Below are positions 12,306-22,154 of a DNA stretch of 64,000 nucleotides, piece after piece. Origin of the DNA: Nymphaea colorata (Eukaryota; Streptophyta; Magnoliopsida; Nymphaeales; Nymphaeaceae). Numbering within the stretch: the first letter of the stretch is position 1; each line of letters starts with the position of its first letter. The notes beneath the pieces were generated by a model. The model was not told the origin of the DNA and made no database searches. It saw nothing but the letters and a program-made list of their open reading frames with translations. The position numbers and the translations under genes were made by a program. The stretch lies in the NCBI RefSeq assembly GCF_008831285.2, contig NC_045141.1:6525224-6589223 (forward strand), written 5' to 3'.

Positions 12306-12677
12306 GAGACCCGTGACAGTGGGATCGATGAGTCCTCAAGCCGAGCAGTAGTAGGATGACGACAAATGGTTTGGATATGGAACAAGAGGCAACAAATTGG
12401 TGATGGCATGGTAGGCGCAAGCCTGGAGGTGCGATGATGGCAATGCAGCCAGGTGGGACGCCGATGGCGAAGGAAGAAAACAAAGACTAAAGCAAACTTT
12501 CAACTTTTGAAACTTTGAAACCTTTACAAAGGAAACAGACTTCAAAATGTATTTAAAAATTAAAGATAAAAAAATTGTTGGGCCTACCGGGCCCGTGACG
12601 GGCTGCATGTAATGTCTGATACCCGGCCCGCAAAGTTACCGGGCCAGGCCGGGTCTGATCATGCAGGCCCATGCCTA
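11863..12677. mobile_element. Non-autonomous hAT-type DNA transposon (MITE-like), 815 bp
   Basis: The left end reads TAGGCCTGGGCATCGGGC. The right end, reverse complemented, reads TAGGCATGGGCCTGCATG, giving short imperfect terminal inverted repeats. Flanking 8-mers are TGCTGGAC (11855-11862) and TGCTCGAC (12678-12685), a 7/8 match of the length that hAT transposases make. The ends are rich in CCCGGCC-type words, as in common plant hAT MITEs. Inside are a duplicated stretch of about 42 bp beginning GCTACCCAGCCCAACTATTA (about 11942-12010) and a (GA)n tract. No transposase is encoded, so movement would have needed one supplied in trans. Confidence 0.75.
12269..12305. repeat. (GA)n microsatellite inside the hAT element
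   Basis: Roughly 36 bases of GA repeats with a single AAAG interruption. Predicted reading frames across it give SLSLSL or REREREr peptides and are not genes. Confidence 0.95.
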
Positions 12678-12685
12678 TGCTCGAC

Positions 12686-13127
12686 TTCCTTAAGGGTGGC
12701 AATGACTCCTCCTCCTTCTCCCCCCAACCCAACTTTCTCTTTTTGCTTCTTTTTTTCTTTTTTTTTTTGAGGTAGGGGAGGTGATTGCCTAATCCAGTGC
12801 ATGTGTCAGAAGCTGGAGCATTTGGAAACTTGTCAACAAATATTTTTGTTTCTTTACTATTGCGAAGTTCAGCCACTTCAGTTTTGATCTTTTGCATTTA
12901 TTTTTTCATTATGAAATGTCAAAGTTGGTGGTTGGATGATTCAGTTATTTGGAGGTTGGCCTGATAGTTCTCCATTGTATATCTCTGCTTAGCTTCGTGT
13001 TAATGGGTGCAGTATTTGTTCAGGAGAATTCATCTAACCGGATTGGTGCAACATCTCATATTAATTTATTTGTTTGTCTTCAAATCATAACATAATCATT
13101 CATATAACAATTTGTTAAAACTATAAG
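12686..13127. other. Non-genic spacer with a pyrimidine tract
   Basis: Holds a T/C-rich run at about 12715-12768 and nothing recognisable otherwise. Confidence 0.5.
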
Positions 13128-13585
13128 AACTAATTATTGATTTTTTGTATTTTTGTTGTAGTAAAAATTCTCTAGAAGCAACCTCATGTATGTATTCACA
13201 TCTATTTTGAAGTAATGAATTTGAATGCACATTCATTACTCTGAAAAAGTTAGTTGATATGAAATAAGAAAAAAGTAACACTTCAACTAAAAAAATTGAA
13301 TGGGATTTATATTTAAGAAATGACTTTTCATTGGGTTCGAATTTGGGTTCAGTTTTAACTAATTATTGATTTTTTGTATTTTTGTTGTAGTAAAAATTCT
13401 CTAGAAGCAACCTCATGTATGTATTCACATCTATTTTGAAGTAATGAATTTGAATGCACATTCATTACTCTGAAAAAGTTAGTTGATATGAAATAAGAAA
13501 AAAGTAACACTTCAACTAAAAAAATTGAATGGGATTTATATTTAAGAAATGACTTTTCATTGGGTTCGAATTTGGGTTCAGTTTT
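13128..13585. repeat. Perfect two-copy tandem repeat, 229-bp unit
   Basis: Unit 1 is 13128-13356 and unit 2 is 13357-13585. Both begin AACTAATTATTGATTTTTTG and end GGTTCAGTTTT. I see no difference between them by eye. The unit is AT-rich with no gene. The lack of divergence points to a very recent duplication or to an assembly artefact. Confidence 0.92.
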
Positions 13586-15800
13586 AACTAAATATCCCAT
13601 CATATTCCGATTCAGGTTTCCTTTTGAATTCAATTTCAAATGAATTACCATATACCCAATTTATACGTTTTGAATATCTTTGCATTCTTAACATATCGTA
13701 ATGTGGTTTTGGCTCTTGTATTTAAAAGTTGGATTCAGGTGTGGATGTAAATCTAAAATCAAATTTGAAATTTGAATTTAAATAATATTTGAATGTGGAT
13801 ATGGCATGGATTTTTCTTCCTTCATATTTAAATCCAAATTCGAATTGGAATTATGAATATCCGATAAATTTGATATGGTAACATGAGATTTTATTTGAAT
13901 CCAATCCCTTAACATTCATGTGTTACTGCAATTTATTTTTTTCTTTTTCTTATTAACAAATTGTTTAGAGTCTCTGGTGCTGAACCACATCAAGAAAGCT
14001 CCGCCAAAAATCCTATTGAAGCTGTCACATAGCTTTGTCGTTCATCAAAAATCCATAAACCTTCTGTTTTATTGTAAGACTTTTATTGCAGTTTGGCCAA
14101 CAAAAGCTTACATGCTCATTCATTATCAAGGGAGGAAGTCAGATTCAAGATCAGTACGTTTTATCTGGTCAGGTTCAAGATTAATACATACCATACTATT
14201 AGTTTTAGACCACTACTTTAGCCACCTTTGTATCCTTCTTCTCTTGATAAACCATTTATTTGTCATTATATTAGCAATCCCAAAAGAGTGAGTTTCCTTT
14301 AGAAATGCTCTTTCGACGAGATTGGAGTACAAGAGGAACAGGGGGGGAACTTCCTTCATCTACTTCTAGAGTAGACGATTCTTCAACATTATCTAGGCTT
14401 CATCTTATACCTAACGATGGGAGGGGCGTCTTCTCGTAATTCCCAAGATTAGATAGGATGTCTTCTTTACTATTTACACATGCATACAAAGATTTTTTTG
14501 ATAGTTTCAAAAGCATTTAAAACTCTTGAAATTAAAGGCTTTGGAGACTTTGCTTCGACTATTTCTTTATGAGCTTAAGTTTCTCACTGACCTACAACAA
14601 ATGTAATGAAGTTGTTGTAACATTTAAATTATTTTCCAAACTCGTTAATCCTAATTTCCATCCAGGAAAAAAGGATTTAAAAACGCAAAATCTCTCTTTT
14701 AATCTTTCTATTTCTCTCTCCTATTTTTCTTTCTCTCTCTCTGATTTGTCATTCTTTTTAGATCTCTCCCTCTAAAATTTTTCTTTTCTCTCTCTCTCTC
14801 TCTCACTTCAGTTCTTTCTCTCCCTTTTCTAAAATCTCTTTCTTTTCTCTCTTTATTTTACCTCTTTTTTATCTTTTATCTTTTTTAAACCCCCCTCTCT
14901 TTCTGTCTCTTTCAACCCCTTTTATACTAATGATGGGTAGGACAACAGTTGGGTTAGGCAGTGTGTTACAGCCATCATGTCTTCAGTTTGATTCTTGGAG
15001 TGTACTATCCTAATGGTATTGAGGAACAATGTTGATTTTGAGATTAGGGGTGCCATTATGAGTTCAACTGGACTGGTTCTTGTCTCCTCCTGCACCCACC
15101 TTTTCTCCCCTCCTTTTAGATTTCTCTACTTTTACTCTCTCTCTCTCTCTCTCTCTCTATTTATATATTAAGCAAAAAAAGCTCCCATTTTGCTTGGCCC
15201 AAAATCATTCGACTTCACCAAGGCCAACATTAAGGTGCAATACCCAAGATCCTTATCATTGGGACAACACTTAGACTCCCTAAAGTCTATTGATAGTGGC
15301 CCCTCTTTTTTTTTCAAGACAGTCATTCATTTTTTTTAAGAAATTATTTGTTTTAAATTTTTAATGGCATCTCAACATTAATCATTTTTCTTACTTTAAA
15401 ACATTAAAAAAATCAAATACCAATAATTTTACAAATATGTCATATTGTTATAAGAGAAATTATCGTTATAGTGAGAATATAATATACATGATGGGTATTA
15501 TTGAATGCCTTAGAATGAGAACGTAAATCAAATTGTTGAGAGATCAGTGAGTCCTTATGGTTTATTATTTGTCTAATATGTGGCTTATAGCTAGAGTATT
15601 TCTTCTTTTTCAACAAAACCAGATTAGCTAAATTTAAATTTCATTTCACAAGGTAGAGTAGCTAAATTGCATTTGATGTCCATTTGTAATAACCTATACA
15701 AAATTGACCATTTGCAATTCAATCTGTCCCCACATATCAAGACTGATGGGCCAACGAAAACTGAGTTAGAGGAAAAGAGGAAGGAGTTTCAACATCTTCA
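13586..15800. other. Non-genic AT-rich region with CT-rich tracts
   Basis: 13590-13900 contains many AAATTTGAATTTGAAT-type words, a degenerate dispersed repeat also visible at 17.3-17.65 and 21.3-21.5 kb. 13900-14690 shows nothing recognisable. 14690-14925 is a polypyrimidine tract and 15135-15160 a (CT)n run. Short open frames here are low-complexity. Confidence 0.5.
14690..14925. repeat. Polypyrimidine (C/T-rich) tract
   Basis: More than 200 bases made almost entirely of T and C with many CTCTCT and TTTTCT runs. Strand asymmetry is strong. No coding meaning is inferred. Confidence 0.9.
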
Positions 15801-16140
15801 GGGTATTCATACAAACTCAAGCAAAAAACACAATTGTGAAATGAATTTAATCCAAACCATCAATCTGTAAAGAAAACACGGTGACAAGAGCATCATTTTT
15901 ATTACAATAGACCAACGGTATTCGTATAAACTAAAGCAAGAAAAGACAGTTGTGATATGAATTTAATCCATAATATCCACCAGTAAAAAAGACAAAGACA
16001 CGAGAACATCACTTTCTTTATTATAGACAATGGTATTCATACAAACTCAAGCAAGAAAACACAGTTGAAATGAATTTAATCCAGAGCATCCTGCAATCAC
16101 AAAGACAGTGATAAGAGAATAATTTTATTTACTGTAGACC
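15801..16140. repeat. Three diverged tandem units of about 115 bp
   Basis: Units start at the related words GGTATTCATACAAACTCAAG (15801), GGTATTCGTATAAACTAAAG (15917) and GGTATTCATACAAACTCAAG (16031). Each continues through GAAATGAATTTAATCCA to a GTGACAAGAG/GTGATAAGAG-like word and an ATTTATTAC-like end. Units differ by scattered substitutions and short indels, so this array is older than the 229-bp duplication. Confidence 0.85.
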
Positions 16141-17998
16141 AAACATTATCGATTACATATTTTCAGGCTCATTCCCCTTTTAATGATTATTCTCAATTTC
16201 TAGGGAGACTTTCCAAGCTACATGTAAATATTTTACACGTCCAGTGACATATGGATATGCTCCAGTGCTGAAATCTATAAAATTTTAAAAGATTCTTGAA
16301 ATCTTATTTGTGGATCAAATATTCTATAGTTATAATTAAAAAGCAAGCTGCGAACTGGGAACCTTATATGACACACCACAAAGTATGCACACAAAGGTAA
16401 CAATCTAACGGAAACTTTCTGCTGTGTAATGAAAGGCCATGAGTTTTTTGACGTCCGCATTATAAAAGAAGGTGACGACTTTTACAGCATGAGCTGTTTG
16501 TTTTGTTGGACACAATTTTACTTCTTGTCGTAGTAAGTGATAATTCTTGTAGCGTCTTTTTTTCTATTCTGTTCAGCTAAAAGGAAAGACTTCAAAGCTC
16601 CTTTTTTTTTCAATTGGTGAAAACTATAGAACAAAGGGCATAAAGTTCTTTTTAACCCTTACTTAGAGGGTTGCTAAGAGACCCCAAAGATGAAGCTAGG
16701 AATTTTTCGTTGTAGGAACCAAACTATTGTTTCTAAATTTTTACAGAACCAGAAATATATATTTATTTTATTTTATTTTATACAGGATAAACTAAAATAT
16801 CTAAAAATTTAAAAATAATTTTTTTTATTTTTTTTAAAATCCAAGAAGAAATACAGCCCCTACCAGGCCCCCCTGCCTCCAGTACTCCCTCTGTCTATTA
16901 TTTTGTTGGTCAGAGCCTTTAGTCCCCATGACTAAGGGTTGCTCTTTGAGAACGAAAAGTGAAAAAAAAAAAGAAGAAAAATTTGGCATATTTTTAGAAT
17001 TAAAATTTATAAAAAAAAAATCGCCCCCACCATTTCAAGGTTGGACACATCTGATTATGGACCTGATTTTGAACTTTAGCTAGTAAAAAAGCATTGTGCC
17101 ATTACTAATCAAATTTGTGTAACTTTATGTTTTATAACATATTCAGGCCCGAGTCCACTTTATGATAGGAGATCCAACCCGATTATGTCTATAATTGGGA
17201 TCACATGCTTCTTGGATCCAAATTCAGTTTTGAAAAGTAGAGCCTACTTCTCGATCCCCAGTCCTCCCTGAATCCAAACTACTGACATCCATAGTTGCGC
17301 ATAGGGATGCCTATATATCTGCTTTGGATAGAAAATCTAATCGATCTGTTTCGAACAAATCGGATATAAAAAGAGAAACATATCCTATTAAAAAGTAGGA
17401 TTGAATTCAGCTTTAATAATTGGCTTCCAATCAGATTTTCAGATATACATAAACATCTGGTTGGATTTGGATATGGATTTGAATCAGATTTGTTATTAAG
17501 CAAATATCCTATATCTAATGTTCTTACATTTTGAAAATAGGTCAAATTCAGTTCAAAATTCGTATTTAGATATGAATATGAAAATTATATTCAAATCAAA
17601 TTCAGTTTGTGAAATGGGATTCAAGATTTGGATTTAGATACGGCTAATGGTAAATCCAATTTGACTATGATCCATTGACATTCCTAATTGTGGTTGAAGG
17701 GGTACCTTTGTCCTTCCTTCCTTTCTTTCTCCTTTGGCAGCTTCTATGACAAGTAGTGAGATAGTTGGGTCTGCCACATGTTTTCATCATTCTTTTCTTT
17801 TTCCGGTTTTCCCTTACATGCTTCTCTCGGAACAATGGCAGAAACATGTGGTGGCTGGTGTGGGCCGGCTGCCAACACCAACCCATTAAAATTTGCTTTG
17901 AAACAATGAATACATTCTACATTTATACAAAGTATTATAACTTACACAAACAACATCTTTTAGTGCATTTTATTTTCGCTCTAAGAAAGTGTGTCCAA
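16141..17998. other. Non-genic AT-rich region
   Basis: No gene is seen. 16690-16900 resembles the MITE at 31501-31686 (GAAGCTAGGAATTTTT, then TTTCTAAATTTTTA, then a CCAGGCCCCCCTGCC end) and may be a decayed relative. 17280-17660 is built from GGATTTGGATATGGATTTGAA-type words. From about 17999 the sequence becomes homologous to the start of the window. Confidence 0.45.
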
Positions 17999-18570
17999 CG
18001 ACTATAGCTTATGTGAACAACATAATGTAAGTTGTTACTCTTCATTGAAATTCTCCAACCCTTATAGACACGGAATGTGCACTCGACTGCAGCTCTCTAT
18101 AAGCTAGCAAACCATGTTCATAATATTGTTGAAACAACAAGTTGTACCAGTTAAAGGTGAAGGGGTGCAATTACTCAAATACTAGTAAAAAATAAACCAG
18201 GTCTTTAATAAAAATGGTTTTAAGTGGCGAACATTAGTTAATAAGTGTCGGATTTTAATGCAAATAAAAAACATGAAGAAAGAATGCATTCTATCTATAA
18301 AATAAATGTACCAAATAATTATGGCTTGGGCAAGTGTCATAGTTTAATGCTTTCTATTTATATACAAAGAAAAAAACATTAAACATTTATAGCTTACGCA
18401 AACACCATATTTTAAGAGATTGAACCTAATTAAAATTTTCTAACCATTATAGACACGCAATGCACACTCGGATGCAGCTCTATATAAACTAGCAAACCAA
18501 TCCTGGGCTAAGTCATCCGAGAGGCCGTGAAAGCGTTCAGCATTCAACAACAAATACACACACTGTTCTA
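17999..18570. repeat. Upstream region of TPS relic 2, homologous to 1-1131
   Basis: Begins ACGACTATAGCTTATGTGAAC, matching the first bases of the window, and runs in register to the TPS start codon. It has one copy of the 130-bp GTTGAAAC... block (about 18127-18250) against three in the other flank. The left limit of the segmental duplication is here at about 17999; in copy 1 it lies beyond the window edge. Confidence 0.85.
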
Positions 18571-19899
18571 ATGGCTGCTCATCTTGCTTCCCCTTTCTAC
18601 TCCTTTCGTTATTTCCCCCAAGTTTGCTCCTAATAGCAAGGCTGGGTTCAAGCCATGGAGCACCACCCTTGTGAGATGTGAGCCAAGGGCTGAGGGCTGC
18701 GGTAGGTCTGCTGCTCAAAGGAGGCCTTCCAGATACCAGCCAAGTACATGGAACTATGACTTCATCCAGTCCATTACCAGCGCAACATCAGTAATTTTCC
18801 ATACCTTTGATCTGACTATTATTTTGTTTATTTTGGTATTATGATGTGATCCTAATTGAAAGACATGAAAATGAAAGCAGATCGAAACACAAAGGACCAG
18901 AGTTGAAGAATTGATAAGAGAAGTCCGACAACTTATAACATCTACAACTGAGCAAGTGGCTCAGTTGGAGCTCATCGATTCACTCGAACGTTTAGGTGTA
19001 GCCTATCACTTTGAGAGTGAGGTCAGGCGATCACTAGATGCCATATGCATGAGCACTAGAGGATTTGAGGACCTCTACTCTTCTTCGTTCATAATTCTGA
19101 GGCAACATGGCTATAATGTTTCTGCAGGTCTACATATAAAGTATATAAACATTCGTTAATTCCAAAATATTGACTCAAATCTTCCTTCTACTCTTCACAT
19201 GATCACATTAGTATATTAGCTTCACTTTCTAATTGACTTGGTTGAAGCAAGGTGGCACTGTGCCCGACATACACCAAGGCTAGAGGAATATCTGAGCAAC
19301 ATCTGGGCAGCCATGACCGGCCCTATTCTCCTCCCTGCCTACTTCTTACTCTCCCAAAACATTGAGGAACAAGCAATCCGGCAGCTATTGTCTGAGTCGA
19401 ACATCATCAACTTGTCATCGATGATAGTTCGTCTCTCGGCTGACCTCCAGAGATCTGGGGTTAGTTTAGTGTATTTTCTGCTGGTTAACTATTATTAGCT
19501 TCCGAGTTGGCAATGTTTTTGTTCTGTTTTTCTGTTTTGATTGGCTGATGATCTTCTCTTTATATATTGAACACTTGATCAAAGGTGGGATTTGGGAGAG
19601 GGTACCTGCCTAGATCGGTCCAGATTTATATGAACGAGGCAAGGGTAGCGGAGGAGCAATCATGGCAGCACATAAGGAACTTGCTAAGGGATGCATGGAG
19701 GAAGCTGAACAGGGAGCTGCTCTCTGCTCAGCAGCAGCAGCAATAGACCACCTTCTCTCGTTCCTTCATGAATGTGGCTCTCAACATTGCGAGGGTCTCC
19801 CAGTGCATGTACTACTATGAAGATGGCATCGGTGTCTTGGAGCATGAGTCCATGGACCGTATCTACTCTCTCATTGCCAAGCCCATCCAGACTGCCTAA
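18571..19899 (+). pseudogene. Terpene synthase (TPS-b-like) pseudogene, copy 2, exons 3-5 deleted
   Basis: Homologous to 1132-3538. The ATG at 18571 is thrown out of frame by a 1-bp insertion in a C run near 18591, giving TAA at 18631-18633. Beyond it the leader and an intact RR(x)8W (RRPSRYQPSTW, about 18720-18752) are open. Exon 2 (18881-19127) is fully open. Exons 3-5, including the DDxxD exon, are gone: intron 2 is fused to DNA that lies before exon 6 in copy 1. A second deletion of about 50 bp removes the exon 6 acceptor, so the remnant starts at LVEARWH (about 19238). Exon 6 keeps EYLSNIWAAMTGPILLPAYF, but the NSE/DTE region reads ADLQRSGVGFGRG. Exon 7 (19585-19899) has TAG at 19744-19746 after a Gln run, then reads to a natural TAA at 19897-19899. 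The C-terminus is therefore preserved here and lost in copy 1. Confidence 0.93.
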
Positions 19900-20023
19900 G
19901 CAAGTCACCAGTGTCGCTGTTTCCCACTCTATCAACCATGTTGGTGCCCATTAACCGAATCCTACTTATGATGCTATGTATCATGATGTAATAAAATGGG
20001 TACATTAATAAATTAAATTCAGT

Positions 20024-20036
20024 ACTCTCTCTCTCT

Positions 20037-20069
<33 letters not shown>
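20024..20069. repeat. (CT)n microsatellite
   Basis: CT repeats with one TTTAT interruption. A shorter CT run sits at the homologous place after copy 1 (about 3571-3584). Confidence 0.95.
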
Positions 20070-20071
<2 letters not shown>

Positions 20072-20149
20072 ACATGTATACACACATTCATAATTTCCTT
20101 TATATCTCTACACCTCATAAAGCACTTCTTCTGTTCATCTCTAAAGATT

Positions 20150-20325
20150 TGGAACCATCCTCCTTTAGTCAAGCCGTTAAGCATCAATGTTGGTGTGACG
20201 CCATGGCTGCTGAATTTAAAGCACCAGAAGAGAATGAAACATGAGATTTGGTGCATACTCTAAAAAATATAAAACCCATGGGGAATAAGTGGGTTTACTG
20301 AATTAAATACAATTCTAAAGCAAGT
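20150..20325 (+). mobile_element. Ty1-copia reverse transcriptase fragment
   Basis: In one frame the DNA encodes EPSSFSQAVKHQCW, DAMAAEFKAPEENET, stop, DLVHTLKNIKPMGNKWVY, stop, IKYNSKA. This is the conserved start of copia RT (W..AM..E..AL..N.TW.LV..P...K.I..KWV.KIK). Two in-frame TGA codons replace Trp or Lys/Arg positions. It belongs to a different copia subfamily from the element at 22155, and no other part of it is recognisable here. Confidence 0.8.
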
Positions 20326-20437
20326 GCGCAGAATGATCCAAGGCTTTCTTACCTTGTTCCATGAAGTTAAAGAATCATTCTCCCTTTTGCCAAGCTCAAG
20401 CCTTCAGCTGTCATCTAGACCTTTGTCGCCCTTGTTG

Positions 20438-20650
20438 CTAGAAAAGGGCTTGCGACCTGCATCCTTGAGGGCCGTCGGCAATAGTTCCAGCTTCCTCTGG
20501 AGGTTGATGAGATCGTCTTTGGCATTCAAGATGAGGCCGACCTTTTCTTTCAATAAACTGGTGATGGCTTCCAAAATAACAGAAAGAGTGCTTCTGCAAG
20601 TACATCCATACTAACGCCAACCTCCCCTGTTTCTTGGTAGACGGGAAGAG
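20438..20650 (-). pseudogene. CC (Rx N-type) domain fragment of a second CNL resistance gene
   Basis: The minus strand encodes LSVILEAITSLLKEKVGLIL, then NAKDDLINLQRKLELLPTAL, then KDAG. This closely matches the coiled coil at 10141-10341 (both have LLKEK...LNAKDDL..LQ). A short N-terminal MDVLAEAL lies in another frame, so a frameshift separates the first residues. Nothing of NB-ARC or LRR follows before the copia RT fragment at 20325. Upstream DNA (20640-21300) also resembles that of the larger relic, so both derive from one ancestral gene. Confidence 0.8.
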
Positions 20651-20689
20651 CAGAGGAAAAGAATCAGAAGTGGAGAAATTAGGCAAATT

Positions 20690-22154
20690 AAGGAACAGAT
20701 CAAACTTACAAAGTTGAGCAAGTGGGCATGCACCTCTCTAATTAGATCCACTGCTGCCGTGGTGGAGAGTACATAAATACAACAAGATTCTTGCCTTCTT
20801 TTAACTCAGAAAATTAAATTTCTCAAGTTGCTGAGTTTATGAGAGAATAAATGTTTAAGGGTCCATTTGTTTGCCTCCAATCAGAAGCTTTACCGATTTG
20901 GACTATGGTGAGCCCCATATATTTTTTCTGCTAGAAAAATCTGGGAAAAATGTCTCAATCCCAATCTTCTACACTTCCCTTTTCTCACGTTTGCAGGTTT
21001 CTTTTTCTAGGGTTTTCATCTATCCTATTTTATTATGTAAAAAATTTGGATGCGTGATCTTGTTTTTCTTTTCTTTTCTCAAAATCACAAAGCTTATTTA
21101 GATACCAGGCTTGGGCAATTTATGGGTCTTGCACCAAGGAATGGATAATAAGATACAACTCTAACCTTCTGCCCAAAATTGCTGACCCAAGATGAGAACG
21201 GGAGAGAGGAATGGATATGTTAATTACTGGATGTTAAAAATATTTTCTTTCCATACAACCTAACTTTTAACATATTGTCTTAAAATTAAGTAATTTGGTA
21301 TATATCCAATTGGATAGTAAATTCAAAATAAAACAAAGCTGAATTTATATATCTAAATCCAAATTTAAATATCTGAGTCCAATGCATAGTTAAAATCGGA
21401 GTTTGAATATACATCAAATCCAAAGTTATTACAACTAAAAATGTTCTCAAAGTTCTAGATCTGGACCCGGTTCAAAGTAATTGTGTTTTCATATCCAACA
21501 ACCATCTTTTATATTTTTATGATGTAATCTTCTCACCCACCGTTTTGCATAGGGCTAAGTTTATAAAATTCCTCAGTGCCTTATGTTGCCCTTTAGTTTA
21601 TAAAGAAGCTAAGAGGGTGTTTGGCAATAGGGACACTTTGTGAGTGTCCCATCGATCTACAGCAAAATTATAGAAGGTTCATTGGACACTAGAGCTATTG
21701 TTTCGTGAACCTTTATCAATTTTCTGGACAGATTCATGGAACCTTTACAATCAATGCTACCCCTTAAAGGAACACATTGCTCACGTGCACTTATTCATTA
21801 TTTATTAAAATATGAGAATGACATTTTTCAATTAATAAATTTGTTTCCACAACAATTTAAGAGCAACAAGTATTTCCTAATCAACGTTCTAATAGTTTGA
21901 AAATTCTTAGAAGGTGTAATCACCCCATGTTTTCTAAAATTCAATATTTATCATTTTTCAAACATTTCATGATAGCAACTGCCTTGGCCCCTGCCCCATT
22001 TCCAACTGTATAGAAAACATGGCCACACACCCACCAAATGGGTGTTGCTTGCAAAAATACACCCTCCATCGCCACCGTCTCCACTAGGAGTGGACAAATC
22101 CTGCATTTCTTCACCACTCGCACTGCCCAGTTCTTTCTCTTCACCATGTCTTCC
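20690..22154. other. Non-genic region between the CNL fragment and the copia element
   Basis: The first 600 bp resemble DNA upstream of the other CNL relic. 21300-21480 has the AAATCCAAATT-type dispersed repeat. 21606-21770 (GGGTGTTTGGCAATAGGGAC...) looks like the end of a small mobile element. A minus-strand open stretch at about 21941-22155 (containing VKKCRICPLLVETVAMEG) is unusually non-repetitive, but I recognise no family in it. It runs into the copia leader at its start. Confidence 0.4.

Noticed and set aside
12241-12483. SLSLSL/RERERE peptides across GA or CT tracts (also at 20.0 and 63.6 kb)
   Set aside because: Translations of simple-sequence repeats, not genes.
18571-19899. TPS copy 2 as a possibly functional short terpene synthase
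   Set aside because: The start codon is out of frame, three exons including DDxxD are gone, and an in-frame TAG is present in the last exon.
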